Source: Terriglobia bacterium (GTDB lineage: Bacteria; Acidobacteriota; Terriglobia; Versatilivoradales; Versatilivoraceae). Taken from it: 64,000 bases of DNA. Location: positions 556,501 to 620,500 of the forward strand of contig OX638355.1 in the NCBI GenBank assembly GCA_951813285.1, in the 5' to 3' direction. This document shows positions 45,987 to 54,961 of this stretch, piece after piece; the first letter of the stretch is position 1; the number at the start of each line of letters is the position of its first letter. The position numbers were made by a program, and so were the translations under genes. Under the pieces are notes generated by a model. The model was not told the DNA's origin and searched no databases. It saw only the letters and a program-made list of their open reading frames with translations.

Positions 45987-46361
45987 ATGAAGAGATTCCT
46001 GTTTGCAACCATCGTTTTCGCCGCGGGCGTCGGGCTGTTCCAACTCTGGGTTTCAGCCTCCGGCTCCATCGGACCCGGATCGGGCAAGGTGAGTCCGCGT
46101 GCGGCCTATTCGAAGGGCAAGGCTCTGACCTTCGACCTGCTGGTCTGCGATTCCTGCCCGATAAAGAAGGGCGAACTCAATCGGGACCGCGCCAGGAGCC
46201 TCACGGCTAGCCTGGTAGCGGTATATAACGGCAAGGAGACGGGATCGGCGGATGACAAGGCCGTTGCCGCGCTGTGCGGAAAAGGAGACGTGCAGAGCGA
46301 GGAATGCAAGACGAGGATGGAGGTAGTCCACTACTTCCTCACCCGGCGTTTCAAGCTATAG
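45987..46361 (+). CDS. Small exported hypothetical protein, 124 aa
   Basis: This 124-residue protein has an N-terminal hydrophobic segment (FLFATIVFAAGVGLFQLWV) that serves as signal or anchor. A short mature part follows with four Cys (LLVCDSCPIK, ALCGKGDV, EECKTR), which could form two disulfides, and the C-terminus VVHYFLTRRFKL is helical. Strong ribosome site (AAGGGGAGAGTAACGAC). It is probably co-transcribed with the transporter gene 90 bp downstream. No family recognised. Confidence 0.7.
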   Translation: MKRFLFATIVFAAGVGLFQLWVSASGSIGPGSGKVSPRAAYSKGKALTFDLLVCDSCPIKKGELNRDRARSLTASLVAVYNGKETGSADDKAVAALCGKGDVQSEECKTRMEVVHYFLTRRFKL

Positions 46362-46451
46362 GTCGAATATTTCACCGGGACGCTGCATGCATTAAGGAAA
46401 GGCAGTTTATCTTCAGTGCCTTGATTGGGCCCAAAGGGAGGTGCCCACCCA

Positions 46452-47402
46452 ATGTTCCGCAACAATCATTCGTTCGTAACCGTTCTCGTCGGCTCGGGGC
46501 TTGCCCTGTGCCTGTCCGCTCCTGCCGCTTTTGCGCAGGGCACGGCCTGGCTGGCCGAGCCGGGGACCGGCGCCGTCAACATTTCCTTCGTCAACCAGAA
46601 TGCCACCGAGTTCTACCGACAGACCACCAAGGTAAAGGGACCGCTGGAGGCAACCGGAGCCAACCTGGCCCAGAACACCATGTGGTTCGGGGTCAACTAC
46701 GCCATCAACGACGCGGTGGCCATCGACGTGCAATCCGCCTGGGCGCGGAGCTTCGTGGCAGGCGGAGTCGGGCCTTCCGGCGGCCAGGAGAGCTACAGCG
46801 GGATATTCGATTCCACCGTCGCCGTCACCTGGCGGGTCGTGGATGAGCTCATCAGCGACGCGCCCAGCGTCGCCCTGCGGGTGGGCGCGATCATCCCCGG
46901 CAGCTACGACACCGGCTACATCAACTCGCTCGGCGACGGCGGCGCCGGGGTCGAGACATCGCTCATCGTCGGCAAGTTCGGCAGCGTGGCCGGAGTCTCG
47001 GCGGAAATCGGCTACCGAAATCGCGCCAGCACAGAGGTCAACACGCAGGCGGTGGGTGGCGCCGCGGCGGGCGGGGAAAAGGTCGACATCCCCGCGGACG
47101 TATTCCTGAATCTCGGCCTCTTCATCCCGGCCGGCGACAGGGTGACGGTGGGCGCCGACTATCGGATGGTCAAGGCCCTGTCCGGCATCGACATCGGCGG
47201 GCCTGGCTTCTCGCCGAGTCGTTTTCCGGGGTTGCAGGAGGACGCGCACATCGTAGGAGGGCGGCTGATGGCCGACGTGACCGACGACGTCAGCCTGAAC
47301 GGGTTCGTGGGAAGAGTGGTGGCGGGGCGGAACACGGCCGCCTCGCTGCTCATCAGCTTGGGCGTCAGCTTATCCTTCGGCGGAGGCGGCGTCGGTTTCT
47401 AG
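46452..47402 (+). CDS. Putative outer-membrane beta-barrel transporter
   Basis: This is a protein of about 316 residues with a signal peptide (VLVGSGLALCLSAPAAFAQ). Alternating hydrophobic and polar strands follow to the C-terminus (SLLISLGVSLSFGGGGVGF), consistent with a beta-barrel of the loosely defined 'transporter/phenol degradation meta' type. Recognisable strand pairs include WFGVNYAINDAVAIDVQSAW and 'RVGAIIPGSYDTGYINSLGDGG'. The start at 46452 has GGGAGG about 10 bases upstream. A TTG at 46425 is possible. The substrate is unknown. Confidence 0.72.
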   Translation: MFRNNHSFVTVLVGSGLALCLSAPAAFAQGTAWLAEPGTGAVNISFVNQNATEFYRQTTKVKGPLEATGANLAQNTMWFGVNYAINDAVAIDVQSAWARSFVAGGVGPSGGQESYSGIFDSTVAVTWRVVDELISDAPSVALRVGAIIPGSYDTGYINSLGDGGAGVETSLIVGKFGSVAGVSAEIGYRNRASTEVNTQAVGGAAAGGEKVDIPADVFLNLGLFIPAGDRVTVGADYRMVKALSGIDIGGPGFSPSRFPGLQEDAHIVGGRLMADVTDDVSLNGFVGRVVAGRNTAASLLISLGVSLSFGGGGVGF

Positions 47403-47840
47403 CTCCGTCCTGTCGGTCTCCCACACAAGTGGACGCCTCAGCGAACTTCCCCGCCTGGGACCACCGCAGAGACAGGTAGAGACAAAGCCACGCAGTACAG
47501 GTCTTCGGAGCCCCGGAAAATGTATCGCAGAGTAACCGGGGGAGATGTCTTGAGGGGATGCTGAAGATCGACTTGGTAGAGTATGATACCGGGGACGTTG
47601 TTGCAGGTATATGGCAGCAAGTTTCCACCATCTTCGTTAAATAACAAATGAGCCTTTTGCAAAATTCCGCAGGTAGGGGACACGCAGACAATAGAAGTAA
47701 AATTAACGTGAGTATGTTAGCTTTATTAGTGTATATTGGGTGAATTCTCACCCTTGAGATGCTATTATTGCGACTACCTGCATAGTTAATTATGTATATT
47801 AGTAAGCCTTTTGCAAAATTCACAAATAAGAAAAGGATTC
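47403..47840. other. Intergenic region ending in AT-rich element
   Basis: Bases 47403-47649 hold no credible gene. Bases 47650-47821 are copy 2 of the 172-bp AT-rich element. The ribosome site AAAAGGATTC and the ATG at 47841 follow it directly, so any promoter of the large NHL gene either lies inside the repeat or must read through it. Confidence 0.6.
47650..47821. repeat. 172-bp AT-rich dispersed element, copy 2
   Basis: It is the same length as 13368-13539 and differs at five positions. Both ends carry direct copies of AGCCTTTTGCAAAATTC, which contains the palindrome TTTTGCAAAA. It lies 19 bp before the ATG of the 12-NHL protein, as copy 1 lies close before the NHL/trypsin-like protein. 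That repeated placement suggests it is a regulatory leader or that it travelled together with the gene. Confidence 0.78.
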
Positions 47841-50800
47841 ATGGGGAAGACTCTTTCGCTTGTAGCCAATCTCTGCTTGATTGCCAATCTTCTGGCAGCG
47901 ACGGCATGGCCGAAAACCGAGGGCGAGTGGATCATTTCCACCGTCGCTGGCCGCGGGGTTGGGGACAACGGCCCGGCGGTCGAGGCGCAGATACAAGCAC
48001 CCCATGGCGTGGCGGTGGACGCCGTCGGTAACTTTTACATCGCCGATAACGGCAACCACCGCATCCGGCGCGTGGATGCTTCGGGAACCATCACCACCGT
48101 TGCGGGGACCGGAGCTCGGGGTTACGGGGGAGACGGAGGCCGGGCACTCCAGGCACGACTGGCCTCTCCAACGGACGTGGCGGTGGACGCTGCCGGCAAC
48201 CTCTACATCGCCGACAACCGCAACCACCGCACCCGGCGCGTGGATACGCGGGGGATCATTACGACCGTCGCGGGGACCGGAGCTGGGGCCTACAGCGGGG
48301 ACGGTGGGCCGGCAACCTCGGCCTACCTGAGCCTTCCCACTGGCGTGGCGGTGGACGGCGCCGGCAACCTCTACATCGCCGATACCTGGAACCACCGCAT
48401 TCGCCGGGTGGATCGCTCAGGAACCATCACTACGGTCGCGGGGACCGGAGAGGATGGCGGTAGCGGAGATGGTGGCCCGGCAGTTCAGGCGCAGATGCGC
48501 TTTCCCGAGGGCGTGGCCGTGGACGCTGCCGGCATCCTCTACATCGCGGATATCGGGAACCATCGCATTCGCCGGGTCGATACACGGGGGGTTATCACCA
48601 CCGTTGCGGGGACCGGAGCTAGGGGCTACAGCGGTGACGGCGGGACGGCAACCTCGGCCTACCTGAGCCTTCCCACTGGCGTGGCGGTGGACGGCGCCGG
48701 CAACCTCTACATCGCCGATAGCGACAACCAGTGTATCCGCCGGGTCGATACTCAGGGGGTCATCGTTACCGTTGCAGGGACCGGTTCTAGGGGTTACAGC
48801 GGAGATGGCGGCTCAGCGACTGGGGCGTCGCTGGACTCGCCCACCGGTGTGGCGGTGGACGGCGCCGGCAACCTCTACATCGCGGATAGCAACAACGACC
48901 GCATTCGTCGGGTGGATGCTAGGCGGACCATTATCACCGTCGCGGGTGGGGGCTACAGCGGGGACAACGGCCCGGCAATTCAGGCTCAGTTGGACAATCC
49001 TTTTGGCGTGGCGGTGGACGGCGCCGGCAACCTCTACATCGCGGACAAGAAAAACGACCGCATTCGTCGGGTGGATGCTAGGGGGATCATCACCACCGTC
49101 GCGGGGAGCAGCGAGGTGGGCTTCGGCGGAGGCGGCGGCTTTAGCGGGGACGGTGGCCCAGCAGTCCAGGCTCAGCTTTCCAGGCCCCAAGGCGTAGCGG
49201 TGGACAGCACCGGCAACCTCTACATCGCCGATAACGGCAACCACCGCATCCGGCGCGTGGATGCCTCGGGGACTATCACGACCATCGCGGGAATTGGAAC
49301 GTGGGGTTACAGCGGGGACGGTGGCCCGGCAGTCCAGGCGCAGTTGGGCTCGCCCAATGGCGTGGCTGTGGACGCCGCCGGCAACTTCTACATCGCCGAA
49401 GCTAACCTCTACCGCATCCGGCGGGTGGATGCCTCGGGGACCATCACCACCATTGCGGGGACTGGAACGTGGGGTTACAGCGGGGACGGTGGCCCGGCAG
49501 TCCAGGCGCAGTTGGGCTTTACCGAGGGTGTTGCAGTGGACTCCGCCGGCAACCTCTACATCGCCACTGGCAACCGCATCCGCCGAGTGGATGGCTCGGG
49601 AACCATCACCACGATCGCCGGGACCGGGGTGGAGACTTACGGCGGGGACAATGGCCCAGCGCTCCAGGCACAGCTTAACTACCCCGCTGGTCTGGCGGTG
49701 GACTCCGCTGGCAACCTCTACATTGCCGATAGTCTCAACCACCGCATCCGCCGAGTGGATGCTTCAGGTATCATCACTACTATCGCAGGAAGTGGCGATG
49801 CGGGCTTCGTCAGTAGTGGAGGCTACAGCGGAGACGGCGGACCCGCGGTCCGGGCGCAGCTCCACAATCCCACTGGCGTGGCGGTGGACGCCGCCGGCAA
49901 CCTCTACATCGCCGATAACGGCAACCACCGCATTCGAATCTTGAGGCCAGCTTCTTCGCTGCCGCCGCCCAGCCAACTGACCGCGACGCCAGTTTCACCA
50001 TCTCAGATTGATCTAGCTTGGCGGGACAACAGCACCAATGAGACAGGTTTCAAGGTAGAGCGCCGGGAGGAGGGCTCAGGTGAGTGGGTGGAAGCCGGCA
50101 AAACGGCCGCCAACGCTACGAAGTTTTCAGATAAAGAGTTATTACCGGCCACTGTCTACCACCACCGCGTGCAGGCCTTCGACGACACTACCTCATCCAC
50201 CTACTCGAACGAGGCCATGGCCACCACTCAGGCGGCGCTGCCGCCGACCCTGACCCGGTTCAGTCCGGCAAGCGGCAGGGTCGGGACCCAGGTCACCATC
50301 ACGGGAACCGACTTCCTCGGCGCCACCGACGTGCAGTTCAAGGGAGTGAGTTCCCTCAATTTCGAAGTTATCTCGATGATGACTATCCGTGCAGTCGTGC
50401 CTCCAGGGGCTACCAGCGGTCCGATCAGGGTGATCACTCCGGGAGGGGTGGCCGTGAGTGCCGCCCCTTTCACCGTGACCGAGGGAGGCAGCGGCAGCCG
50501 TCTGTTCGTCCCGGTCATTCTGACCTCGGCGGGGCGCAACAACGCCTTCTTTACGTCGGAGTTGACCCTGACCAACCGAGGATCGGAGGAGGCAACTCTC
50601 CACTACACCTATACGGCCGATGCGGGAGGCGGAAGCGGAACGGCTACCGACAGCCTGGCCCCTGGACGTCAGAAAATCCAATCCAACGCCATCGACTACC
50701 TCAGGAACCTCGACATCCCCATTCCCGGCTCCGGAAACCGCATCGGGACCCTGAGAGTGGAGGTGTCGGGTTCTTCCGAGGTGAGCGTGGTGACCCGAAC

Positions 50801-51938
50801 CACCACCGACGTCCCCGACGGCCGCGCCGGCCTGGCCTATCCCGGCATTGCCCAGGACGAGGGGTTCCAGGAAGCGGTTTATCTGTGCGGGCTGCGCGAG
50901 AATCGGCAGGACCGCTCCAACGTGGCCGTTCAGAACACGGGGGATTCGAGCGAAGGGAACCTCACCCTGAGAGTGACGGTGTACTCCGGAGATTCGGCAG
51001 CACCGGGCAGGAGCCTGGTCTTGCCGGATCTCACCCTGCCCCCGGGAGGGTTCCATCAATACAACGGCATCCTGAACAAGGCCGGTTTTGACAATGGCTA
51101 CGTGAAGGTCGAACGAGCAAGTGGGACAGCGGCTTACTATGCCTACGGGGTCATCAACGACAATTTCAACTCGGACGGCTCCTTCGTCTTTCCCCTCACC
51201 GGATCTTCACTGGTGGGCACCAGTGGACAGACCCTGCCGGTAATCATCGAAACCGGATCCTTCCAAAGCGAGCTGACCGTTACCAACTTCTCAGCCTTGG
51301 GAAAAACCGTCGATTTCCGTTTCGTTGCGGACGCAGTCGCAACCGGCGACGACACCGCCGAATTCAGCCTGACGTTAAAGGCCGGGCAGCAGACCATCGT
51401 GCCCAAAATTGTCGGCTGGATGCGCCAAGAGGAGGTGGCGGGTATCGGCCCGGCCGGCCGAGCCTTCGTCGGGGCCCTGTTTGCCACCCCGGCCGAGGGC
51501 GATATGAGCGGGATCGTGATTGGAGCCCGGACAGGAGCTCCAGACAAGAGAGGGGGGCAATACAGCCTCTTCTACAACGGGGTGCCCTACGGCGCGGCTT
51601 CGATCGAAAGCGCCTGGATCTACGGGCTGCAGCAAAACGCGGAGAACCGCAGCAACCTGGCCCTGGTCAACACGGGTGAAATCGACGACAGCTCGATCAC
51701 CCTCGAGATCACCATTTTCGACGGCAACGGGGAGTTTCAGCCGAGAACGAAAACGGTGACGCTCGGTCCCCGCAAATGGACTCAGGAAAACGGGATACTA
51801 GGCAAGATCAGTCAGGGGTACGTTCAGGTGCGGAAGGTCTCGGGCAACAACCCGTTTGTCACCTACGGCGTGATCAACGACGGAGGCAGGCCCGGGGAGC
51901 GGAGTGGGGACGGCGCTTTCCTGCTGAGCCAAGAGTAG
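47841..51938 (+). CDS. Giant secreted protein: 12 NHL repeats, Fn3-like, IPT/TIG-like and shared C-terminal module
   Basis: This is a protein of about 1365 residues. The start is the ATG at 47841, with a signal peptide (SLVANLCLIANLLAATAWP). I count twelve NHL units of about 57 residues between 47940 and 49950, with the consensus GVAVDGAGNLYIADNHRIRR-type core, enough for two six-bladed propellers. A fibronectin-III-like domain follows (SQIDLAWRDNSTNETGFKVE, about 715-800), then an IPT/TIG-like domain (FSPASGRVGTQVTITGTDF, about 803-883). The C-terminal 478-residue module is shared with the 13599 protein. It is likely a surface or matrix protein binding glycans or other proteins. No enzymatic motif is seen. 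Confidence 0.87.
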   Translation: MGKTLSLVANLCLIANLLAATAWPKTEGEWIISTVAGRGVGDNGPAVEAQIQAPHGVAVDAVGNFYIADNGNHRIRRVDASGTITTVAGTGARGYGGDGGRALQARLASPTDVAVDAAGNLYIADNRNHRTRRVDTRGIITTVAGTGAGAYSGDGGPATSAYLSLPTGVAVDGAGNLYIADTWNHRIRRVDRSGTITTVAGTGEDGGSGDGGPAVQAQMRFPEGVAVDAAGILYIADIGNHRIRRVDTRGVITTVAGTGARGYSGDGGTATSAYLSLPTGVAVDGAGNLYIADSDNQCIRRVDTQGVIVTVAGTGSRGYSGDGGSATGASLDSPTGVAVDGAGNLYIADSNNDRIRRVDARRTIITVAGGGYSGDNGPAIQAQLDNPFGVAVDGAGNLYIADKKNDRIRRVDARGIITTVAGSSEVGFGGGGGFSGDGGPAVQAQLSRPQGVAVDSTGNLYIADNGNHRIRRVDASGTITTIAGIGTWGYSGDGGPAVQAQLGSPNGVAVDAAGNFYIAEANLYRIRRVDASGTITTIAGTGTWGYSGDGGPAVQAQLGFTEGVAVDSAGNLYIATGNRIRRVDGSGTITTIAGTGVETYGGDNGPALQAQLNYPAGLAVDSAGNLYIADSLNHRIRRVDASGIITTIAGSGDAGFVSSGGYSGDGGPAVRAQLHNPTGVAVDAAGNLYIADNGNHRIRILRPASSLPPPSQLTATPVSPSQIDLAWRDNSTNETGFKVERREEGSGEWVEAGKTAANATKFSDKELLPATVYHHRVQAFDDTTSSTYSNEAMATTQAALPPTLTRFSPASGRVGTQVTITGTDFLGATDVQFKGVSSLNFEVISMMTIRAVVPPGATSGPIRVITPGGVAVSAAPFTVTEGGSGSRLFVPVILTSAGRNNAFFTSELTLTNRGSEEATLHYTYTADAGGGSGTATDSLAPGRQKIQSNAIDYLRNLDIPIPGSGNRIGTLRVEVSGSSEVSVVTRTTTDVPDGRAGLAYPGIAQDEGFQEAVYLCGLRENRQDRSNVAVQNTGDSSEGNLTLRVTVYSGDSAAPGRSLVLPDLTLPPGGFHQYNGILNKAGFDNGYVKVERASGTAAYYAYGVINDNFNSDGSFVFPLTGSSLVGTSGQTLPVIIETGSFQSELTVTNFSALGKTVDFRFVADAVATGDDTAEFSLTLKAGQQTIVPKIVGWMRQEEVAGIGPAGRAFVGALFATPAEGDMSGIVIGARTGAPDKRGGQYSLFYNGVPYGAASIESAWIYGLQQNAENRSNLALVNTGEIDDSSITLEITIFDGNGEFQPRTKTVTLGPRKWTQENGILGKISQGYVQVRKVSGNNPFVTYGVINDGGRPGERSGDGAFLLSQE
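47940..49950 (+). repeat. Twelve tandem NHL-coding repeats
   Basis: Units of about 165-175 bp encode the core VAVD.AGNLYIAD..N.RIRRVD followed by ITTVAGTG..GYSGDGGPA. Several units are almost identical in DNA, for example those around 48320-48420 and 48645-48745. That points to recent internal duplication or conversion and makes repeat-number variation and misassembly both plausible. Confidence 0.85.
50503..51938 (+). repeat. Shared C-terminal module, copy 2
   Basis: This is the partner of 15784-17219, equal in length (1436 bp) and in frame. The same sub-unit motifs occur in the same order (FFTSELTLTNRG, QEAVYLCGLR, YAYGVINDNFNSDGSF, GARTG.PD.RGGQYSLFYNG, SAWIYGLQQNAENRSNLA). Divergence is scattered and not blocky. 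Confidence 0.85.
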
Positions 51939-51953
51939 CCGTTCGCTCCTGAA

Positions 51954-51968
51954 AAGGGGAATCCCCTT
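51954..51968 (+). terminator. Possible terminator hairpin
   Basis: AAGGGG and CCCCTT pair across a 3-base loop, 16 bases after the stop of the 12-NHL gene. The following bases (GGCGGTTTAATAAG) include only a short T run, so a rho-independent terminator is possible but not strong. Confidence 0.35.
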
Positions 51969-52207
51969 GGCGGTTTAATAAGTCAACGCAATTTGAAAAC
52001 GCAACGCTAGGCGGGAAAGCCTGTAGCTGAAAAGTATTCTCAGGGAAACCCGAGACCTACGGGGCCGCATTCCAGAAGGCGGGATTCCAGAGATTTCGGT
52101 GGGTGGATCTCTGGCTGTCCCCCTCCCACGAGGGAAATCCTTTCTGGGACGACTTTCTGAACAATCCCCCCATCGTGGCTTTCACCGCCTCCAGATCGGG
52201 AAAACGA

Positions 52208-52792
52208 ATGAACCCAAAAATCATGACGGTGATGCTGGTGGTCTGCCTGTTCTTGAACGTCGGCTGGTCAAAATCCGAATCCAGCAAATTCCTTAAAAAG
52301 GCCAGGAAAATCACCAGGAAAACCAAAATCGAATTAGACCGGCATACGGGATACGAACGCACCGTCAGCCCCGATAAAATGATCCGCAAACGAGGGCCGA
52401 ACAGGGGGGCTAGTTTTCGCCTCTCTTCAGGAAGAGTCAAACTCTCTGGCACTTCAGGGCAGGACTCTTTCAGCAGGCGTGACCATATCAACATCAGCGT
52501 CATGGCGTTCTTCGACGATTGGGCCGATATTCAGACCGCCTATAGCGAGGGGAGAGAATTCAAAGTGAAACTCATCGACAAAGATGTGGATTGCTACAGT
52601 TACGGTGACTGTGCGCACTTTGAATCCTTTTTCATTGAGCTGTCAATCGAGGAGGCGAATGAGTTTGCCAAACGAGAAATAGTCGAGTTCAAGCTGCTCG
52701 GCAGCCGAGACAGTATGATCATCGAGATTCCAGGATTCTATTTTCTTGGCTTCATGAATGCGCTGCCCGAAAGGCAAGCGAAGGGCAGGTGA
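52208..52792 (+). CDS. Exported hypothetical protein, about 194 aa
   Basis: The start is placed at the ATG at 52208 because it gives a signal peptide (IMTVMLVVCLFLNVGWS). The longer frame from 52103 has no ribosome site. The mature part is basic at first (SKFLKKARKITRKTKIELDR) and then beta-rich (ASFRLSSGRVKLSGTSGQD; INISVMAFFDDWADI). It has a Cys pair (DVDCYSYGDCAHF) and ends IIEIPGFYFLGFMNAL. No family recognised. Its base composition is lower in GC than its neighbours, which suggests recent acquisition or a fast-evolving gene. Confidence 0.65.
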   Translation: MNPKIMTVMLVVCLFLNVGWSKSESSKFLKKARKITRKTKIELDRHTGYERTVSPDKMIRKRGPNRGASFRLSSGRVKLSGTSGQDSFSRRDHINISVMAFFDDWADIQTAYSEGREFKVKLIDKDVDCYSYGDCAHFESFFIELSIEEANEFAKREIVEFKLLGSRDSMIIEIPGFYFLGFMNALPERQAKGR

Positions 52793-52873
52793 CTTCAATC
52801 CGAGCAAAAGGGGCACACCCAGGCAGAATCCGGATTGTCGTGAAATAGTAGATCCTTGGAAAGGAGCGAAGAA

Positions 52874-53815
52874 ATGAAACGATGGGAAAGCGCGGTTCAT
52901 CTTGGTGATGGTTACGGCGCTGCAGTCGGTGAAGGGATTGTGACAAGGCTGGAACGGTTTATGCAAACAAAACACGCAGGCGAGAAGCTTCTCGCCTGCG
53001 GAGCCTTGCTGGTTTCGCTGGGGTGGCTTGGCTTTGCGGAAACGCCGCCCGCGAAAAGAGATCAGCACAAGCTGGGGCTGCCCATACACAGTCCGGTGGC
53101 AGTGATTCCGACTGCAGCCAACACACGAGGGAGATTGGGGGCTCATTTCAAGACCCGAGTGGTGTTTGAAAACAGTACCCCGCACGATTACCCCTTAACC
53201 TTCATTTTGTTTGGTCCGGAAGGGATCGTGGATCAGCGCACCTACCAAATCAGACGTAGACAGTACTACGTGTTGGACAACTTTCTTGAGGAGATATTTG
53301 GCTACTCAGGAAACGGAGCGGTGGTTTTGTTAGCTGACCTGAACCTTGATCTCAATGATCCTGGCAGCTTCGATCCGGACCGCTTCGTCAATTCCCCTTA
53401 CAAATTCTCTCTAGCCGCGGAGGTCTATACGGACTCGCCCAATGGTCGCTTCAGCACCACCGTGGTCAATGGAATTCATCCCTTGGTTGATGAGAGAACA
53501 AGGGCATCCAATGTCGGAATCACCGTCAACGAGAACCAACGAGTCAACATCGGCGCATTCAATCTCAGCGAAAATTCCAATACAATCAGGGCCGAGGTCT
53601 GGGAATCATCCACCCGTTCAATGCTTGAAGTCATCGAATTCCGGATGCGCCCCTTTTCCTGGCAGCAAAAGCCCATTCGCGTTTCAGTAGACCCTGGGTT
53701 CATCGATTGGGAAATCGACGGGGGCTTGGCTTATCTTTGGGCTGTGACCGTGGACAATCAGTCCAATGATGGAAGTCTGGTATGGGCATCGACAATAGGA
53801 GACCAGACCCAATGA
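52874..53815 (+). CDS. Exported hypothetical beta-rich protein
   Basis: A strong ribosome site (GGAAAGGAGCGAAGAA) precedes the ATG at 52874. An internal ATG at 52961 (MQTKHAGEKLLACGALLVSL) would start directly before the hydrophobic segment and is a serious alternative for an exported protein. The mature part (about residues 60-314) contains paired strand blocks such as TRVVFENSTPHDYPLTFILF and 'GITVNENQRVNIGAFNLSEN'. These echo the style of the secreted protein at 2196 and of the shared C-terminal modules, without clear homology. No catalytic motif is visible. Confidence 0.65.
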   Translation: MKRWESAVHLGDGYGAAVGEGIVTRLERFMQTKHAGEKLLACGALLVSLGWLGFAETPPAKRDQHKLGLPIHSPVAVIPTAANTRGRLGAHFKTRVVFENSTPHDYPLTFILFGPEGIVDQRTYQIRRRQYYVLDNFLEEIFGYSGNGAVVLLADLNLDLNDPGSFDPDRFVNSPYKFSLAAEVYTDSPNGRFSTTVVNGIHPLVDERTRASNVGITVNENQRVNIGAFNLSENSNTIRAEVWESSTRSMLEVIEFRMRPFSWQQKPIRVSVDPGFIDWEIDGGLAYLWAVTVDNQSNDGSLVWASTIGDQTQ

Positions 53816-54064
53816 CCAGCCGCGGAAAGAGCCGTTGCAACGGTGAAGGCCAGTCGGCGCCGTTTTTCAAGGTGGATCTTGCCGGCGTGGCACGACTGAG
53901 CACAATGGCGCCCATGAGAGCATCAGAAAGGTGCGCATCGACGGGGAAGTCGGCGTGCTGGGACTTGAATTCTGCGACGGGAAACTGGGGTAATTCCGCC
54001 TGCCGCAACCCGTCCCTTAGCAGCCCGGCCAACCCTGGCTTGCGGGACGCCGGAAGCCGGCACC

Positions 54065-54625
54065 TCAGCGCCAGTTGGGTCCGCTGAACCAGGCCACCAG
54101 GGAGTAGCGCTGTCCGGCCAGCAAGGGAGTGACGCCGTGCTCGACGAAGGAAGGGAAGACCAGCATGGAGCCGCGAGCGCGCAACTCGGCCGCTTCGGGC
54201 TGCCCCACCGCTCCCAGCTTGAGCGAGCCGCCGCGGTATTCATTGGGATCTGAAAGATTGACGGTGACCGAAAGTTTGCGGCAGGAAGCCGTGCCGGCGT
54301 CCAGCGAGCAGTCCAGGTGAGGGCGGTACACGCCGTCGTCTTCGGCCGTGTAGTGGGTGAACTGCCACTCGGCGCGGCCGTCCAGGTCGAAGGCCCAAAG
54401 CTCGCGGTTGGCCTCCAGAACTTTCTGCTCCACCAAGCCGAAGAACTCCTCGTGGTCGCACCGGTCCGGCCAGCCCACCCTTGAGCGGCGGAAAGAGGTG
54501 TCCAGGGCATTCCCTGTCTGGATCAAACCGGGACGAAGCCCGGTGGAGGCCAGCAACCGTTTCAGTGCCTGCTGGCACTGCTCGGCGGAAAGGACCGAGG
54601 GATAGAGTTTCCAGGCGGCAAGCAT
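54065..54625 (-). CDS. Prolyl 4-hydroxylase-like Fe(II)/2-oxoglutarate oxygenase
   Basis: This 186-residue 2OG oxygenase shows the iron triad as HLD in YRPHLDCSLD (about residues 108-117) and the distal His in PSFVEHGVTPL (about 164), with the 2-oxoglutarate Arg in GQRYSLVAWF (about 174). The layout matches P4H/PKHD-type hydroxylases, including phage-encoded ones. The start is set at the ATG at 54625, which overlaps the upstream stop as TGATG (translational coupling) and leaves the natural domain start MLAAWKLYPSVLS. It is the last gene of the collagen operon, so hydroxylation of Pro in the collagen tracts is the natural hypothesis. Other protein substrates are possible. Confidence 0.82.
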   Translation of the reverse strand: MLAAWKLYPSVLSAEQCQQALKRLLASTGLRPGLIQTGNALDTSFRRSRVGWPDRCDHEEFFGLVEQKVLEANRELWAFDLDGRAEWQFTHYTAEDDGVYRPHLDCSLDAGTASCRKLSVTVNLSDPNEYRGGSLKLGAVGQPEAAELRARGSMLVFPSFVEHGVTPLLAGQRYSLVAWFSGPNWR

Positions 54626-54897
54626 CAGTCTTCCCTTCCGGTTTTCTCCCCGCCAGGCGGGCTTCCAGGCAGGCCGGCGCGCCAAACCTTCCCGTTGGCG
54701 GCGCGCAGAGACCCATCGGGCAGGCACTCGTTCGGTTGCAGGTCTTCGTAGGTGAATTCCGGGTCGTCGTCGCCGGCTTCCAGAAACCAGACTTTGCGGT
54801 CGCCGGCAACCGGTTCATGGACACCGAAACCGTAGAATCGGGTGGGGAGTCGTCCCTCGGCATGGCCTGAAGACAACACCCGGTATATTTTGGGCAT
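54625..54897 (-). CDS. Small hypothetical protein in the collagen operon
   Basis: This protein is about 90 residues from the ATG at 54897, chosen for the ribosome site GAAGGAGTGCCCA. A longer frame to 54954 has none. It begins MPKIYRVLSSGHAEGRLPTR and contains an acidic stretch (EAGDDDPEFTYEDLQPNE). It has no signal or membrane segment, and no family was recognised. It lies between the GT25-PLOD enzyme (64 bp upstream) and the 2OG oxygenase (TGATG overlap), so it is translated with them. It may be a tail or chaperone component. That is a guess from position only. Confidence 0.65.
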   Translation of the reverse strand: MPKIYRVLSSGHAEGRLPTRFYGFGVHEPVAGDRKVWFLEAGDDDPEFTYEDLQPNECLPDGSLRAANGKVWRAGLPGSPPGGEKTGRED

Positions 54898-54961
54898 TGG
54901 GCACTCCTTCGAAACGTGTCGACCTTTGGATCCCCCCGCAAGGCGGAGGCGCAAATTGAAA

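Noticed and set aside
47940-49950. CRISPR-like or satellite array
   Set aside because: The repeats are in frame, encode NHL blades and vary at the protein level as propeller blades do.
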